Origin: Streptomyces sp. V2I9
GTDB taxonomy: Bacteria > Actinomycetota > Actinomycetes > Streptomycetales > Streptomycetaceae
NCBI RefSeq assembly: GCF_030817475.1
Contig: NZ_JAUSZJ010000002.1
Span: forward strand, 2,576,501-2,640,500
Direction of reading: 5' to 3'
DNA length: 64,000 bases
Shown: in pieces, positions 16,809 through 28,473 of the stretch
Numbering within the stretch: the stretch's first letter is position 1
Layout: the number at the start of each line of letters is the position of its first letter
Notes under the pieces: generated by a model
Database searches by the model: none
Seen by the model: the letters and a program-made list of their open reading frames with translations, nothing else
What the model was told of the DNA's origin: nothing
Position numbers and translations under genes: made by a program

Positions 16809-17402
16809 ATGTCCGACGCCACCGACCCCTGGCTCATCGTGGGGCTGGGCAATCCCGGCCCCGATTACGCGGCGAACCGGCACAACGTCGGGTTCATGGT
16901 CGTCGATCTGCTGGCCGGGCGGATCGGCGGGAAGTTCAAGCGGGCGCAGAAGGCGCAGGCGCAGGTGGTGGAGGGACGGGTCGGTCCGCCGGGTCCGGCG
17001 AGCCGGCGGGTGGTGCTGGTGAAGCCGATGTCGTACATGAACCTGTCGGGTGGGCCGGTGACGGCGCTGCGGGACTTCTACAAGGTGCCGCTGGACCATG
17101 TCGTGGCGGTGCACGACGAGTTGGATGTGGAGTACGGGTCGCTGCGGCTGAAGCTGGGCGGTGGGGACAACGGGCACAACGGGCTGAAGTCGATGACGAA
17201 GGCGATGGGTCCGGACTACCACCGGGTGCGGTTCGGGATCGGGCGGCCGCCGGGGCGGATGCAGGTCGCGGATTTCGTGTTGAAGGATTTCTCGTCGACG
17301 GAGCGCAAGGAGTTGGCGTTCCTGGTGGACCGGTCGGCGGACGCGGTGGAGTGTCTGCTGGCGGAGGGGCTGGAGCGGGCGCAGAGCGCGTACAACGCGT
17401 GA
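16809..17402 (+). CDS. pth: Peptidyl-tRNA hydrolase
   Basis: A 197-residue enzyme that releases peptides from stalled peptidyl-tRNA. Motifs: [19 protein letters not shown] with the catalytic His in [15 protein letters not shown], the Asp-containing VHDELD, and [12 protein letters not shown]. Length and N-terminus fit the family. ATG 16809 has GAGGAG upstream. It lies after rplY and its terminator. Confidence 0.97.
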   Translation: MSDATDPWLIVGLGNPGPDYAANRHNVGFMVVDLLAGRIGGKFKRAQKAQAQVVEGRVGPPGPASRRVVLVKPMSYMNLSGGPVTALRDFYKVPLDHVVAVHDELDVEYGSLRLKLGGGDNGHNGLKSMTKAMGPDYHRVRFGIGRPPGRMQVADFVLKDFSSTERKELAFLVDRSADAVECLLAEGLERAQSAYNA

Positions 17403-17437
17403 GCGGCGGGCCCCCGCGTTCGTGACGGGCGTATCCC

Positions 17438-17484
17438 CCCCCGGGTGGCTGGTCGCCCCCGGGTGGCGGATCACCCCCGGGTGG
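17438..17484. repeat. Three 11-bp repeats with 18-bp period
   Basis: CCCCCGGGTGG occurs at 17438-17448, 17456-17466 and 17474-17484, each 18 bp from the next, in the pth downstream region. The 7-bp spacers differ. No function is apparent. Confidence 0.75.
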
Positions 17485-17641
17485 TGGGCCGCGTCTTCCC
17501 TGACCGGCGTGGGCGACTCCCGCGCAGCGAATCCCCGTGTTCGTGACCGGCGCGTACAACTCCTGACATTCCCGTTGCCGGTGGGGCGTTTCCCGGTCGT
17601 GGGTTGACCGGGGGTGCGGATCTGGCCAAGGATCTGCCCCC

Positions 17642-18112
17642 ATGAAACGGAGCTCTTCCCAGCGTGCGGCGGTCGCGGGCCGGCGGGTGGCCATGGGGCT
17701 GGTCGCCCTGGTGCTGCTGGTGGCGGGTGCGTGGTCGTCGTGGGAGACCGCGCACCACATCGTTCTGGCCACGGGCCGGGATCACGGGGTCGTGACGGTG
17801 ACGGGGTGCGGCGAGGAGGCGTGCACCGGTTCGTTCGAGCCGGACGCGGTGTCGCGGGAGCGGGCGCGGGTGTCCGTGGACCGTTCGGTGGCGGCGCGGG
17901 AGGGGGATCGTTTCCCCGTGGTGGTGAAGCCCGGTTCCGATGCGGTGGTGCGCACGGGGGTGCCGGGCTTTCTGCATGCCTGGGTGCCGTTGGGCGGGGC
18001 GCTGCTGCTGGCGGCGTGCGTGATCGGCGGGGGGCTGCGGATGGCGCGTACGGCGTGGGGGGTGGGGCTGGCGGGGGCGGCCCTGCTGGTGGCGACGTTC
18101 GTCGCGCTGTAG
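17642..18112 (+). CDS. Small membrane protein, DUF3592-like
   Basis: A 156-residue protein. A transmembrane helix (about 17-35) follows a basic N-terminus. The next 75 residues include a Cys pair (GCGEEACTG) and GDRFPVVVKPGSD, and two more hydrophobic helices fill 112-156. The plan (N-terminal helix, small extracytoplasmic domain with two Cys, C-terminal helices) matches DUF3592-type proteins and the gene at 53378-53962. No function is known. It is convergent with ppc, the stops being 17 bp apart. Confidence 0.72.
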   Translation: MKRSSSQRAAVAGRRVAMGLVALVLLVAGAWSSWETAHHIVLATGRDHGVVTVTGCGEEACTGSFEPDAVSRERARVSVDRSVAAREGDRFPVVVKPGSDAVVRTGVPGFLHAWVPLGGALLLAACVIGGGLRMARTAWGVGLAGAALLVATFVAL

Positions 18113-18129
18113 CGGGGCCGCCCCGGTGG

Positions 18130-20859
<2,730 letters not shown>

Positions 20860-21188
20860 AGTGTGCGGCTCCTTGCAGTGAATGAGGAGGTGCGTTCGCT
20901 TCGCCGTCCCCACGTGGGTGGCCGTGGGGCGGGTGGCGGGGTCCGGGGCCCTGCGGCTGGCAGCGGTGCTGTCGCCACGCCCCGACGAGCGGGTGCGGAC
21001 CGCGCTGTCCGACCCTCCCAGGATAGGTGTCGTCGCAGGCGGTGTGTCCGGTGCCCCGAGGGGGTGCGGTCGCCGCCGGGACGGACCCGGGCGGGTATCC
21101 CCTACCCCGGTGGCGGGTGGGCTACCGCGGGTGACGGGTGGGACCGGCCTCTCGTGTTGTGGTGCCCGTCACTGCCATACTTACCAAG

Positions 21189-21208
21189 CCGTAGGTTACG
21201 GAACCGTA
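21189..21208. promoter_or_regulatory. Probable operator upstream of desaturase-tetR
   Basis: CCGTA-GGT-TACGG-AA-CCGTA forms two overlapping inverted repeats, and GGTT-ACGG-AACC lies within it. It is 46 bp before the desaturase start and just downstream of a CATACT hexamer (21176-21181) that could be a -10 box. The TetR gene encoded in the same operon is the likely binder. The rest of 20860-21253 holds the ppc promoter side and shows no gene. Confidence 0.5.
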
Positions 21209-21253
21209 GCCACGGCGGTCCGTGCCTTCTCCCTCACCCTCCGAGGTATCCCT

Positions 21254-22240
21254 GTGCCGAGTACTCCCCCTGTGATCGATGTGACCGAACCGTCCGAGGT
21301 GGTGGCGGCGCCGCTGCCCCCCGCCACGCTGGGTGGCGAGAAGAAGCGGACGGTCGAGCAGTTCGCGCTGCTGGCGTTCATCGTGGTGCCGTTCGTGGCG
21401 CTGGTGGCGGCGGTGCCGCTGGCGTGGGGGTGGGGGGTGAGCTGGCTGGACGTCGGTCTGATGGTGGCGATGTACTTCATCGGCTGCCACGGGATCACGA
21501 TCGGTTTCCACCGGTACTTCACGCACGGTTCGTTCAAGGCGAAGCGGCCGTTGCGGATCGCGTTGGCCGTGATGGGTTCGCTGGCGGTGGAGGGCCCTGT
21601 GGTGCGGTGGGTGGCCGATCACCGCAAGCACCACCGGTTCTCGGACGCGGAGGGTGACCCGCATTCGCCGTGGCGGTTCGGGGAGAGCCTGCCGGCGCTG
21701 ATGAAGGGCCTGTGGTGGGCGCACATCGGGTGGATGTTCGACGAGGAGCAGACGTCGCAGGAGAAGTACGCCCCCGATCTGATCAAGGACCCGGCGATCC
21801 GGGCGGTCTCGCGTCACTTCATGACGTTCACGATCGTCTCGCTGGCGATTCCGCCGCTGGTGGGCGGTCTGGTGACGATGTCGTGGTGGGGTGCGGCGAC
21901 GGCGTTCTTCTGGGGTTCGCTGGTGCGGGTCGCGCTGCTGCACCACGTGACGTGGTCGATCAACTCGATCTGTCACGCGGTGGGCAAGCGGCCGTTCAAG
22001 TCGCGTGACCGGTCGGGGAACGTGTGGTGGCTGGCGGTGCTGTCGTGCGGCGAGTCGTGGCACAACCTGCACCACGCGGATCCGACGAGTGCCCGGCACG
22101 GGGTGATGCGGGGCCAGATCGACTCCAGCGCCCGGCTGATCCGCTGGTTCGAGGTGCTGGGCTGGGCCCATGACGTGCGGTGGCCGGACGCCGCGCGTAT
22201 CGACTCCCGGCGCACGCGTGTTCCGGCCGACGCGGCATGA
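21254..22240 (+). CDS. Acyl-CoA (stearoyl-CoA type) fatty-acid desaturase
   Basis: A 328-residue integral membrane di-iron desaturase. The three His boxes are HRYFTH, HRKHH and HNLHH. Hydrophobic pairs lie near residues 38-80 and 190-240. Such enzymes introduce a delta-9 double bond into acyl-CoA and adjust membrane fluidity. GTG 21254 has GAGG upstream. The stop overlaps the ATG of a TetR regulator, which probably controls the operon through the palindromic site at 21189-21208. Confidence 0.94.
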   Translation: MPSTPPVIDVTEPSEVVAAPLPPATLGGEKKRTVEQFALLAFIVVPFVALVAAVPLAWGWGVSWLDVGLMVAMYFIGCHGITIGFHRYFTHGSFKAKRPLRIALAVMGSLAVEGPVVRWVADHRKHHRFSDAEGDPHSPWRFGESLPALMKGLWWAHIGWMFDEEQTSQEKYAPDLIKDPAIRAVSRHFMTFTIVSLAIPPLVGGLVTMSWWGAATAFFWGSLVRVALLHHVTWSINSICHAVGKRPFKSRDRSGNVWWLAVLSCGESWHNLHHADPTSARHGVMRGQIDSSARLIRWFEVLGWAHDVRWPDAARIDSRRTRVPADAA

Positions 22241-22923
22241 TTGACGACGTGGCGACCGACTCCAGTACGAACAGCGAGCAGAGCAGGACTTCCCCCTCTC
22301 GGCGGGCCCGTCGGGTCCGGATGACGGGGAAGGAGCGCCGCGAGCAGCTGCTGGACATCGGCCGCGCCCTGTTCGCCGACAAGGGCTTCGAGGGCACGTC
22401 GGTGGAGGAGATCGCGGCGCGTGCCGGGGTGTCCAAGCCGGTGGTGTACGAGCACTTCGGCGGCAAGGAGGGCCTGTACGCGGTGGTGGTCGACCGTGAG
22501 ATGCGCCGGTTGCTGGACATGGTGACGGGGGCGCTCACGGCGGGTCATCCGCGGGAGTTGCTGGAGCAGGCGGCGTTCGCGCTGCTGGACTACATCGAGT
22601 CGTACACGGACGGTTTCCGGATCCTGGTGCGGGATTCGCCGGTGGCGCAGTCGACGGGGACGTTCGCGTCGTTGATCAGTGATATCGCCACGCAGGTGGA
22701 GGACATCCTGGGCCTGGAGTTCAAGGCGCGGGGGTTCGATCCGAAGCTGGCCCCGTTGTACGCGCAGGCGCTGGTGGGGATGGTGGCGCTGACCGGCCAG
22801 TGGTGGCTGGACGTGCGCAAGCCGAAGAAGGCCGAGGTCGCCGCCCATCTGGTGAATCTGTGCTGGCACGGGCTGGAGAACCTGGAGGCGAAGCCGCGGT
22901 TGATAGGGCACCGGAAGAGCTGA
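22237..22923 (+). CDS. TetR-family regulator of the desaturase operon
   Basis: A 228-residue TetR repressor. After a basic, Ser-rich N-terminal stretch of about 28 residues comes the HTH: RREQLLDIGRALFADKGFEG, TSVEEIAARAGVSKPVVYEHF. The ligand domain ends in WWLDVRKPKKAEVAAHLV. It overlaps the desaturase stop by 4 bp (ATGA). By context it senses acyl-CoA or membrane state and binds the CCGTA/TACGG repeats upstream; this is inferred. Confidence 0.92.
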   Translation: MIDDVATDSSTNSEQSRTSPSRRARRVRMTGKERREQLLDIGRALFADKGFEGTSVEEIAARAGVSKPVVYEHFGGKEGLYAVVVDREMRRLLDMVTGALTAGHPRELLEQAAFALLDYIESYTDGFRILVRDSPVAQSTGTFASLISDIATQVEDILGLEFKARGFDPKLAPLYAQALVGMVALTGQWWLDVRKPKKAEVAAHLVNLCWHGLENLEAKPRLIGHRKS

Positions 22924-22935
22924 TCGCGTGGGCGG

Positions 22936-23313
22936 TCACGCGTCCGGCTCCAGGAACTCCAGGCGGTTGCCGACCGGGTCGTGGGCGTAGAAGCGGCGGT
23001 GGCCGGGGAGGCCGTCGTCCCGGGTGACCTCCACTCCGTGGGACTCCAGGCGGGCGGCGTACGCCTCGATGCCGGTGACGCGCAGACCCGGATGGGCCTT
23101 CTTCGCGGGGCGGAAGTCCTGTTCGATGCCGAGGTGGAGCTGGACGGGGCCGGCGGCGAACCAGCAGCCGCCGCGGGCGGCGAGCATCGGGGGCTTGGGG
23201 ATCTCGGTCATGCCCAGGGCGCCGGTGTAGAAGGCGCGCAGGGCGTCCTCGGAGCCGGGCGGGGCGGCGAGCTGGACGTGGTCGACAGCGACGAGGCCGG
23301 CACGGGTGGTCAT
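22936..23313 (-). CDS. VOC/glyoxalase-fold protein
   Basis: A 125-residue single-domain VOC protein. VAVDHVQLAAPPGSEDALRAFY opens the domain and FYAHDPVGNRLEFLEP closes it, giving candidate metal ligands His and Glu. It fits glyoxalase/bleomycin-resistance-like proteins of unknown substrate. Its start overlaps the stop of tam by 4 bp, so it is the second gene of the tam transcript and probably under TamR control. Confidence 0.88.
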   Translation of the reverse strand: MTTRAGLVAVDHVQLAAPPGSEDALRAFYTGALGMTEIPKPPMLAARGGCWFAAGPVQLHLGIEQDFRPAKKAHPGLRVTGIEAYAARLESHGVEVTRDDGLPGHRRFYAHDPVGNRLEFLEPDA

Positions 23314-24122
23314 GGCTGCTCCTTCCGGGCGACGGCGAAGATGCGGCGGAACGGGAAGACCGTGCCGTACGGGCCGGGCGGGTACGCCTCGCGCAGCAGG
23401 TCGCGGTAGGCGGCGACGAAAGCGTCGCGGGCTTCGGGGTCGCCGGCGAGGGCGGTGAGGACGGGGCGCAGGGCGGTGCCCTTGACCCAGTCGAGGACCG
23501 CGTCGTCGCCGGGCAGGGTCTGGAGGTAGGTGGTCTCCCAGACGTCGGCCGTGCAGCCGAGGTCCCGCAGGCGGGTGAGGTAGTCGGCGGGTTCCAGGAC
23601 GGCGGCGGTGCGGTCGCCCACGCCGTGGAGCAGGGGGCTCCAGCGGTCGGATGTGCGGAGGCCGGCCAGGAGGGTGTGGCTGGGGGCGGTGAAGTTGCCG
23701 GGGACCTGGAAGGCGAGGATGCCGCCGGGGGTGAGGGCGTCGAGCCAGCGGGGGAAGTGGGCGGCGTGGCCGGGGATCCATTGGAGGGCCGCGCTGGAGA
23801 CGATCAGGTCGTACGTCTCGGTGGGCTCCCAGGTCGCGGCGTCGGCCTCGGCGAAGTCGAGCAGCGGGGGCCGGGCGTGGGCGGTGGCCTCGGCGAGCAT
23901 CTCGCGCGAGGTGTCGTAGCCGGTGATCCGGGCCCGCGGCCAGCGGTCGGCGAGAAGGGCGGTGACGTTGCCCGCGCCGCAGCCGAGGTCGGCGATGCGG
24001 GGCGCCGGATGGCCGGGGAGGTCCCCGACGCGGGCCAGGAGGTCGTGGAAGGGGCGGGTGCGGTGGTCCGCGTGGCGCAGGTACTGCTGCGGGTCCCAGG
24101 CGGGGCGGTCGGGTGGGGTCAT
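23310..24122 (-). CDS. tam: Trans-aconitate 2-methyltransferase
   Basis: A 270-residue class I SAM methyltransferase. The N-terminal WDPQQYLRHADHRTRPFHDLL is typical of Tam. IADLGCGAGN binds SAM and FPFRRIFAVAR closes the protein. It methylates trans-aconitate, an inhibitor of aconitase formed from cis-aconitate when aconitase fails. ATG 24122 is the family start. It is divergent from a MarR gene whose palindromic sites fill the 88-bp gap, matching the tam/tamR arrangement studied in S. coelicolor. Confidence 0.93.
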   Translation of the reverse strand: MTPPDRPAWDPQQYLRHADHRTRPFHDLLARVGDLPGHPAPRIADLGCGAGNVTALLADRWPRARITGYDTSREMLAEATAHARPPLLDFAEADAATWEPTETYDLIVSSAALQWIPGHAAHFPRWLDALTPGGILAFQVPGNFTAPSHTLLAGLRTSDRWSPLLHGVGDRTAAVLEPADYLTRLRDLGCTADVWETTYLQTLPGDDAVLDWVKGTALRPVLTALAGDPEARDAFVAAYRDLLREAYPPGPYGTVFPFRRIFAVARKEQP

Positions 24123-24147
24123 GGGAAGAGGATCACGCCAGATATTT

Positions 24148-24174
24148 CTTGATGTCAAGACACTTGAACTCAAG
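24148..24174. promoter_or_regulatory. Two TamR operator palindromes
   Basis: CTTGATGTCAAG (24148-24159) and CTTGAACTCAAG (24163-24174) are both CTTGA-N2-TCAAG palindromes, with centres 15 bp apart. They sit between the divergent starts of tam and tamR, in an AT-richer patch expected for both promoters. MarR proteins bind such sites as dimers. Confidence 0.85.
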
Positions 24175-24210
24175 AGACTTCATGTCGAGGGACCCTCTAC
24201 ACTGATCGTC

Positions 24211-24708
24211 ATGGAGGACGAGGTCGACCGACTGGTCGCTGCATGGCGCCGCGAGCGCCCCGACCTCGACGTGGAACCGCTCGAGGTGCTCAGCCGCGTC
24301 TCCCGCCTGGCACGCCACCTCGACCGGGCCCGCCGCATCGCTTTCGCCGAGCACAACCTGGAGCCGTGGGAGTTCGACGTCCTGACGTCGCTGCGCCGGG
24401 CCGGCGCCCCCTACCAGCTCTCCCCCGGACAGCTCCTCACCCAGACGCTGGTCACCTCGGGGACGATGACCAACCGCATCGACCGGCTGACCAAGAAGAA
24501 CCTGGTCGAGCGGCTGCCCGACCCCAGCGACCGGCGCGGCGTGCTCGTCCGCCTCACCGCCGAGGGGCGCGACAAGGCCGACCAGTCGCTGGCCGGGCTG
24601 CTCGCCCAGGAACGCGCCATCCTCAGCGAGCTCTCCCGCGCCCAGCGCGGCGAACTGGCCGGTCTACTGCGCCAGTTGACCGCCCCGTTCGACAACATCC
24701 CCACCTAG
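24211..24708 (+). CDS. tamR: MarR-family regulator TamR
   Basis: A 165-residue MarR protein. The winged helix contains LLTQTLVTSGTMTNRIDRL and the wing LPDPSDRRGVLVRLT. TamR of S. coelicolor represses tam and itself, and responds to citrate and related acids. Divergence from tam plus two palindromes in the gap support orthology. ATG 24211 is used. Its last 45 bp overlap the 3' end of the convergent response-regulator gene. Confidence 0.9.
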   Translation: MEDEVDRLVAAWRRERPDLDVEPLEVLSRVSRLARHLDRARRIAFAEHNLEPWEFDVLTSLRRAGAPYQLSPGQLLTQTLVTSGTMTNRIDRLTKKNLVERLPDPSDRRGVLVRLTAEGRDKADQSLAGLLAQERAILSELSRAQRGELAGLLRQLTAPFDNIPT

Positions 24709-25446
24709 GGCGTTCTCCGGCGCCACGGGGCCGACTCCCGCCCGGCGGGCCAGGGCCACTGCGGCCAGCGTCGAGTGCACCCCGAGCTTGCCCAGCACGT
24801 TCTGCATATGGGTACGCACCGTGTGCGGGGACAGGAACAGCCGCTCCGCGACCGCCTTGCGGCCCAGCCCGGCCACCATGCAGCGCAGCACCTCCCGCTC
24901 CCGCGGCGTCAGCGACTCCACCAGCCGCTCGCTCTCGGTGCGGTGCTTGCGAGCGGCGGTCAGCTCCCGCAGGACGCCGGTGAGCAGGGCGGGCGGCAGA
25001 TGCGTCTCGTCGCGCAGCACCCCCCGGATCACCGACAGCAGCCGCTGGAGCGAGCAGTCCTTGGCCACCCACCCCGAAGCCCCCGCCTGGAGCGCCCGCG
25101 CGGCGGTGCGCGGGTCGTCCTTCTCCGCGAGCACCACCGACCGCACGCCGGGCCGGGCCGTGCGGACCCCGGCGACCAGGGTGATGCCGTCGACGGCGAC
25201 CGCCTCCTCCGGCCGGGGCGCGGGCACGACGGGTACGCCTCCGGCGCTCCGGGCCCCCAGCTCGGCGTCGACCAGGAGGACGTCGTAGCCGCGCCCCTCG
25301 GCGGCCGCGCGCTCCAGGGCGCGCAGAGCGGCCGGGCCGCTGCCCGCCGCGGAGACGTCCACGTCCGGCTCGGCCGCGAGGGCCGCCGCGAGCGACTCGG
25401 CGAAGATGCGGTGGTCGTCGACCACCAGAACCCGGATACGCGTCAC
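24664..25446 (-). CDS. LuxR/NarL-type response regulator (orphan)
   Basis: A 260-residue regulator. The receiver begins IRVLVVDDHRIFAESLAAAL, has the phospho-acceptor in LLVDAELG, and carries an insert of about 25 residues rich in Ala, Pro and Val after it. The output domain is LTPREREVLRCMVAGL with recognition helix LSPHTVRTHMQNVLGKLGV. No kinase is adjacent. Start GTG 25446 has a G-rich site upstream; the longer frame to 25605 is Arg/Gly-rich and unlikely. It resembles the regulator at 29939-30721 in length and layout. Confidence 0.88.
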   Translation of the reverse strand: MTRIRVLVVDDHRIFAESLAAALAAEPDVDVSAAGSGPAALRALERAAAEGRGYDVLLVDAELGARSAGGVPVVPAPRPEEAVAVDGITLVAGVRTARPGVRSVVLAEKDDPRTAARALQAGASGWVAKDCSLQRLLSVIRGVLRDETHLPPALLTGVLRELTAARKHRTESERLVESLTPREREVLRCMVAGLGRKAVAERLFLSPHTVRTHMQNVLGKLGVHSTLAAVALARRAGVGPVAPENALGGDVVERGGQLAQ

Positions 25447-25692
25447 AGAACCCCCATCGGTGGGGGCGGGAAAGCCACGGGTACGGCGTCCGGGGCTTCG
25501 CTGCGGCCTGCCGCGCCGACGGCCGCCGCCGTCGAACCGCCTGCCGCCCTGCCCCGGACGCCGTACCCGGCTCTCTCGCTCCCCTGAATCGGCACCGGCC
25601 CCCACCGGTGCTGAGGATCAGCGTACGGGCGGGGGCCACGGGGGGAAGGAGATTCGACGAACTGGTTGTCTCAGGTGTTTAGGGTGTGTTTC

Positions 25693-26133
25693 ATGTTCCG
25701 TCTTGTGACAGAAGTAGACAGAGAACGTCGCATTCTGCTGAACGGGCTTCTGCACAGAGACAATGTCGCGGCCTCGGCCGGTCTGCGCGCGCTGCTGTCC
25801 ACCTCCGCCGAGCACGAAGTGCCGCTGGAGGTGTGGGCGCTGGACGAGCACGGTGCCCTGGCCGGCGGGCTGACCGGGCGGACCTGGGCGTACTGGCTCC
25901 ACGTCGATCTGCTCTGGGTCGACGCCCCGCGCCGGGGCGCGGGGCTGGGCGCGCGCCTGCTCGACGAGGCCGAACGGACCGCACGCGCCGACCGCGCCTG
26001 CACCCGTGCGCGGCTGGAGACCTGGGACTTCCAGGCTCCGGGCTTCTACCGCAAGCAGGGGTACGAGGAGATCGGCCGGGTCGTCGACTACCCGCCGGGC
26101 GTCACCGAGTTCATCCTGGTCAAGGAGTTGTGA
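25693..26133 (+). CDS. GNAT-family N-acetyltransferase
   Basis: A 146-residue protein. The acetyl-CoA loop is PRRGAGLGARLLDEAE (R/Q-x-x-G-x-G/A), followed by CTRARLETWDFQAPGFYRKQGYEEIG, the usual GNAT ending. The substrate is unknown. Start ATG 25693 is provisional; an in-frame GTG at 25684 is possible. The 246-bp gap upstream holds a 7-bp hairpin (25592-25598 with 25605-25611). Confidence 0.85.
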   Translation: MFRLVTEVDRERRILLNGLLHRDNVAASAGLRALLSTSAEHEVPLEVWALDEHGALAGGLTGRTWAYWLHVDLLWVDAPRRGAGLGARLLDEAERTARADRACTRARLETWDFQAPGFYRKQGYEEIGRVVDYPPGVTEFILVKEL

Positions 26134-26218
26134 GGGGGGCGTCCCTCGCGGGGCGCCGGGCGTCCCTCGCGGAGTTCCGGGAGCGGAGTTCCGGGGGCCC
26201 GGAGGGCGGCCCCGCCTC

Positions 26219-27478
26219 TCAGCGCAGCCGTCGGGCCCCGGCGGACGGGACCGCGTCGAAGATTCCCGGCGCCGCGTGACCGGCCGCCGCGAACGCCTCG
26301 TGCACGGCCTCGGCCACCGTGCCGGCCAGCGCCTCCTCCACCAGGACGACCGCCGAGCCGCCGAAGCCGCCCCCGGTCATCCGCGCACCCAGCGCCCCGG
26401 CCGCGTTCGCCGCCTCGACCACCAGGTCCAACTCGGGGCAGGAGACCCGCAGATCGTCGCGGAGCGAGACGTGGCCCTCGTTCAGGACGGGGCCCGCCGC
26501 GCGGACGTCGCCCGCGTCGAGGAGGGCGACGACCTGCTCGACCCGGCGGTTGTCGCCGACGACATGGCGTACGTAGCGGATCACGGACTCGTCCGCCCCG
26601 GCCTCGGCCAGCGCGGTGAGGGCCGGGGCGAGGTCCTCGTAGGGCAGGTCGCGCAGCATCGGTGTCCCGAGCAGCCGGGCGCCCTCCTCGCAGCCGGCCC
26701 GGCGCTCCGCGTACGCCCCGTCGCCCAGCGCGTGCTTGACGCGGGTGTCGACGACCAGCAGCGTCAGGCCCTGCGCGGCCAGGTCGAAGGGGACCTGGCG
26801 CAGCGAGAGGTCGCGGGTGTCCAGGTGGAGGGCGTGGCCCTCGGTGCAGCACGCCGAGGCCATCTGGTCCATGATCCCGCAGGGCACGCCGACGAAGTCG
26901 TTCTCGGCGCGGCGGCCGGTCACGGCGAGTTCGGCCGGGCTCAGGCCCAGCGCGAAGAGGTCGTTCAGGGCGAGCGCGGTGACGGTCTCCAGGGCGGCGG
27001 AGGAGGAGAGCCCGGCGCCCGTGGGCACGGTGGAGGCCAGCGCGATGTCCGCCCCGGTGACGGGGTGCCCGGCGGCGCGCAGCGCCCAGACGACTCCGGC
27101 GGGATAGGCGGCCCAGCCATGGCCGGAGTGCGGGGTCAGTTCGTCGACGCGGAGGGAGACGACGCCGCCGGGGACGTCGGAGGAGTACAGCCGCAGGACG
27201 CCGTCGTCGCGGCGGGAGACGGCGGCGCGGACGGTGTGCGGGAGGGCGAGCGGCAGGACGAAGCCGTCGTTGAAGTCGGTGTACTCCCCGATGAGGTTCA
27301 CGCGTCCGGGGGCGGCCCAGATGCCGTCGGGCACGCCCCCGTACAGCTCGGCGAAGGCGGCCTCGGGGCCGGTCCCGGACGCGTCCCCGCCGGTGCCGGG
27401 GGGCCCGGCAGGGGTCACGGCCGGTGCTGCGGCCCGCGTCGGTCCGGTGGGCCGCGTCGGTTCGGCTGTCTCGGTCAC
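26219..27478 (-). CDS. galK: Galactokinase
   Basis: A 419-residue GHMP kinase that phosphorylates galactose at C1 in the Leloir pathway. [19 protein letters not shown] is the galactokinase signature, [14 protein letters not shown] the ATP loop, and [14 protein letters not shown] the third motif. An Ala/Pro/Thr-rich N-terminal extension of about 35 residues precedes the fold. GTG 27478 overlaps the galE stop by 4 bp. It is last in the galT-galE-galK operon. Confidence 0.96.
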   Translation of the reverse strand: MTETAEPTRPTGPTRAAAPAVTPAGPPGTGGDASGTGPEAAFAELYGGVPDGIWAAPGRVNLIGEYTDFNDGFVLPLALPHTVRAAVSRRDDGVLRLYSSDVPGGVVSLRVDELTPHSGHGWAAYPAGVVWALRAAGHPVTGADIALASTVPTGAGLSSSAALETVTALALNDLFALGLSPAELAVTGRRAENDFVGVPCGIMDQMASACCTEGHALHLDTRDLSLRQVPFDLAAQGLTLLVVDTRVKHALGDGAYAERRAGCEEGARLLGTPMLRDLPYEDLAPALTALAEAGADESVIRYVRHVVGDNRRVEQVVALLDAGDVRAAGPVLNEGHVSLRDDLRVSCPELDLVVEAANAAGALGARMTGGGFGGSAVVLVEEALAGTVAEAVHEAFAAAGHAAPGIFDAVPSAGARRLR

Positions 27479-28473
27479 GGGGTGGCGGTGTCCTCTCGGC
27501 GGGCGAACTGCCAGGCGTCGGCGATGATCCCGGCCAGGTCGGCGCGGGACGGCTGCCAGCCGAGGCGCTCGACGGCGGTGGCGGCGGAGGCGACGAGGAC
27601 GGCCGGGTCGCCGCCGCGGCGGGGGGCGGGCGTCTCGGGCACGGGGTGGCCGGTGACCTTGCGGACGGTCTCGATGACCTCGCGGACCGAGAAGCCGTTG
27701 CCGTTGCCGAGATTGCAGATCAGGTGCTCGCCGGGGGTGGCGGCGGCGAGGGCCAGCAGGTGGGCGTCGGCGAGGTCCGCGACGTGGATGTAGTCGCGGA
27801 CGCAGGTGCCGTCCGGGGTCGGGTAGTCGTCGCCGTAGACGTTGATCGACTCGCGCTGTCCCAGGGCCACTTGGAGGACCAGCGGGATGAGGTGGGTCTC
27901 GGGGGCGTGGCGCTCGCCGCAGCTGCCGTAGGCCCCGGCCACGTTGAAGTAGCGCAGCGAGACGGCGGCCAGGCCGTGGGCGGTGGCCTCGCCGCTGATC
28001 ATGTGGTCCACGGCGAGCTTGGAAGCGCCGTAGGGGCTGGTGGGGGCGGTGGGGTCGGTCTCGGTGACAAGGCTGGAGACCGGTTCGCCGTAGGTGGCGG
28101 CGGTGGAGGAGAAGACCAGGGTGCGTACGCCGTGTTCGCGCATGGCGGCGAGCAGGGCGGTGGTGCCGCCGACGTTGTTGACCCAGTACTTCTCCGGGTC
28201 GGCGACGGACTCGCCGACCTGGGAGAAGGCGGCGAAGTGCAGGACGCCGTCGTAGGAGGGGTCCAGGTGGCGGGAGGCGTCCTGGATGCGTCCCTCGACG
28301 AACGCGGCTCCGGCCGGGACGCCCTCGCGGAAGCCGGTGGAGAGGTCGTCGAGGACGGTCACCTCGTGGCCCGCCTCCAGCAGGTGCTGGGCGACGACGC
28401 TGCCGACGTATCCGGCGCCGCCGGTGACCAGGTACTTCTTCCGGCCGTTGCCGGTGTTCCGGGGAGTGCTCAC
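27475..28473 (-). CDS. galE: UDP-glucose 4-epimerase
   Basis: A 332-residue extended SDR enzyme interconverting UDP-Gal and UDP-Glc. [11 protein letters not shown] binds [11 protein letters not shown] and YGASK supply the catalytic Ser/Thr, Tyr and Lys; [14 protein letters not shown] is the substrate loop. GTG 28473 overlaps the galT stop, and the stop overlaps galK, so the operon is translationally coupled throughout. Confidence 0.96.
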   Translation of the reverse strand: MSTPRNTGNGRKKYLVTGGAGYVGSVVAQHLLEAGHEVTVLDDLSTGFREGVPAGAAFVEGRIQDASRHLDPSYDGVLHFAAFSQVGESVADPEKYWVNNVGGTTALLAAMREHGVRTLVFSSTAATYGEPVSSLVTETDPTAPTSPYGASKLAVDHMISGEATAHGLAAVSLRYFNVAGAYGSCGERHAPETHLIPLVLQVALGQRESINVYGDDYPTPDGTCVRDYIHVADLADAHLLALAAATPGEHLICNLGNGNGFSVREVIETVRKVTGHPVPETPAPRRGGDPAVLVASAATAVERLGWQPSRADLAGIIADAWQFARREDTATP

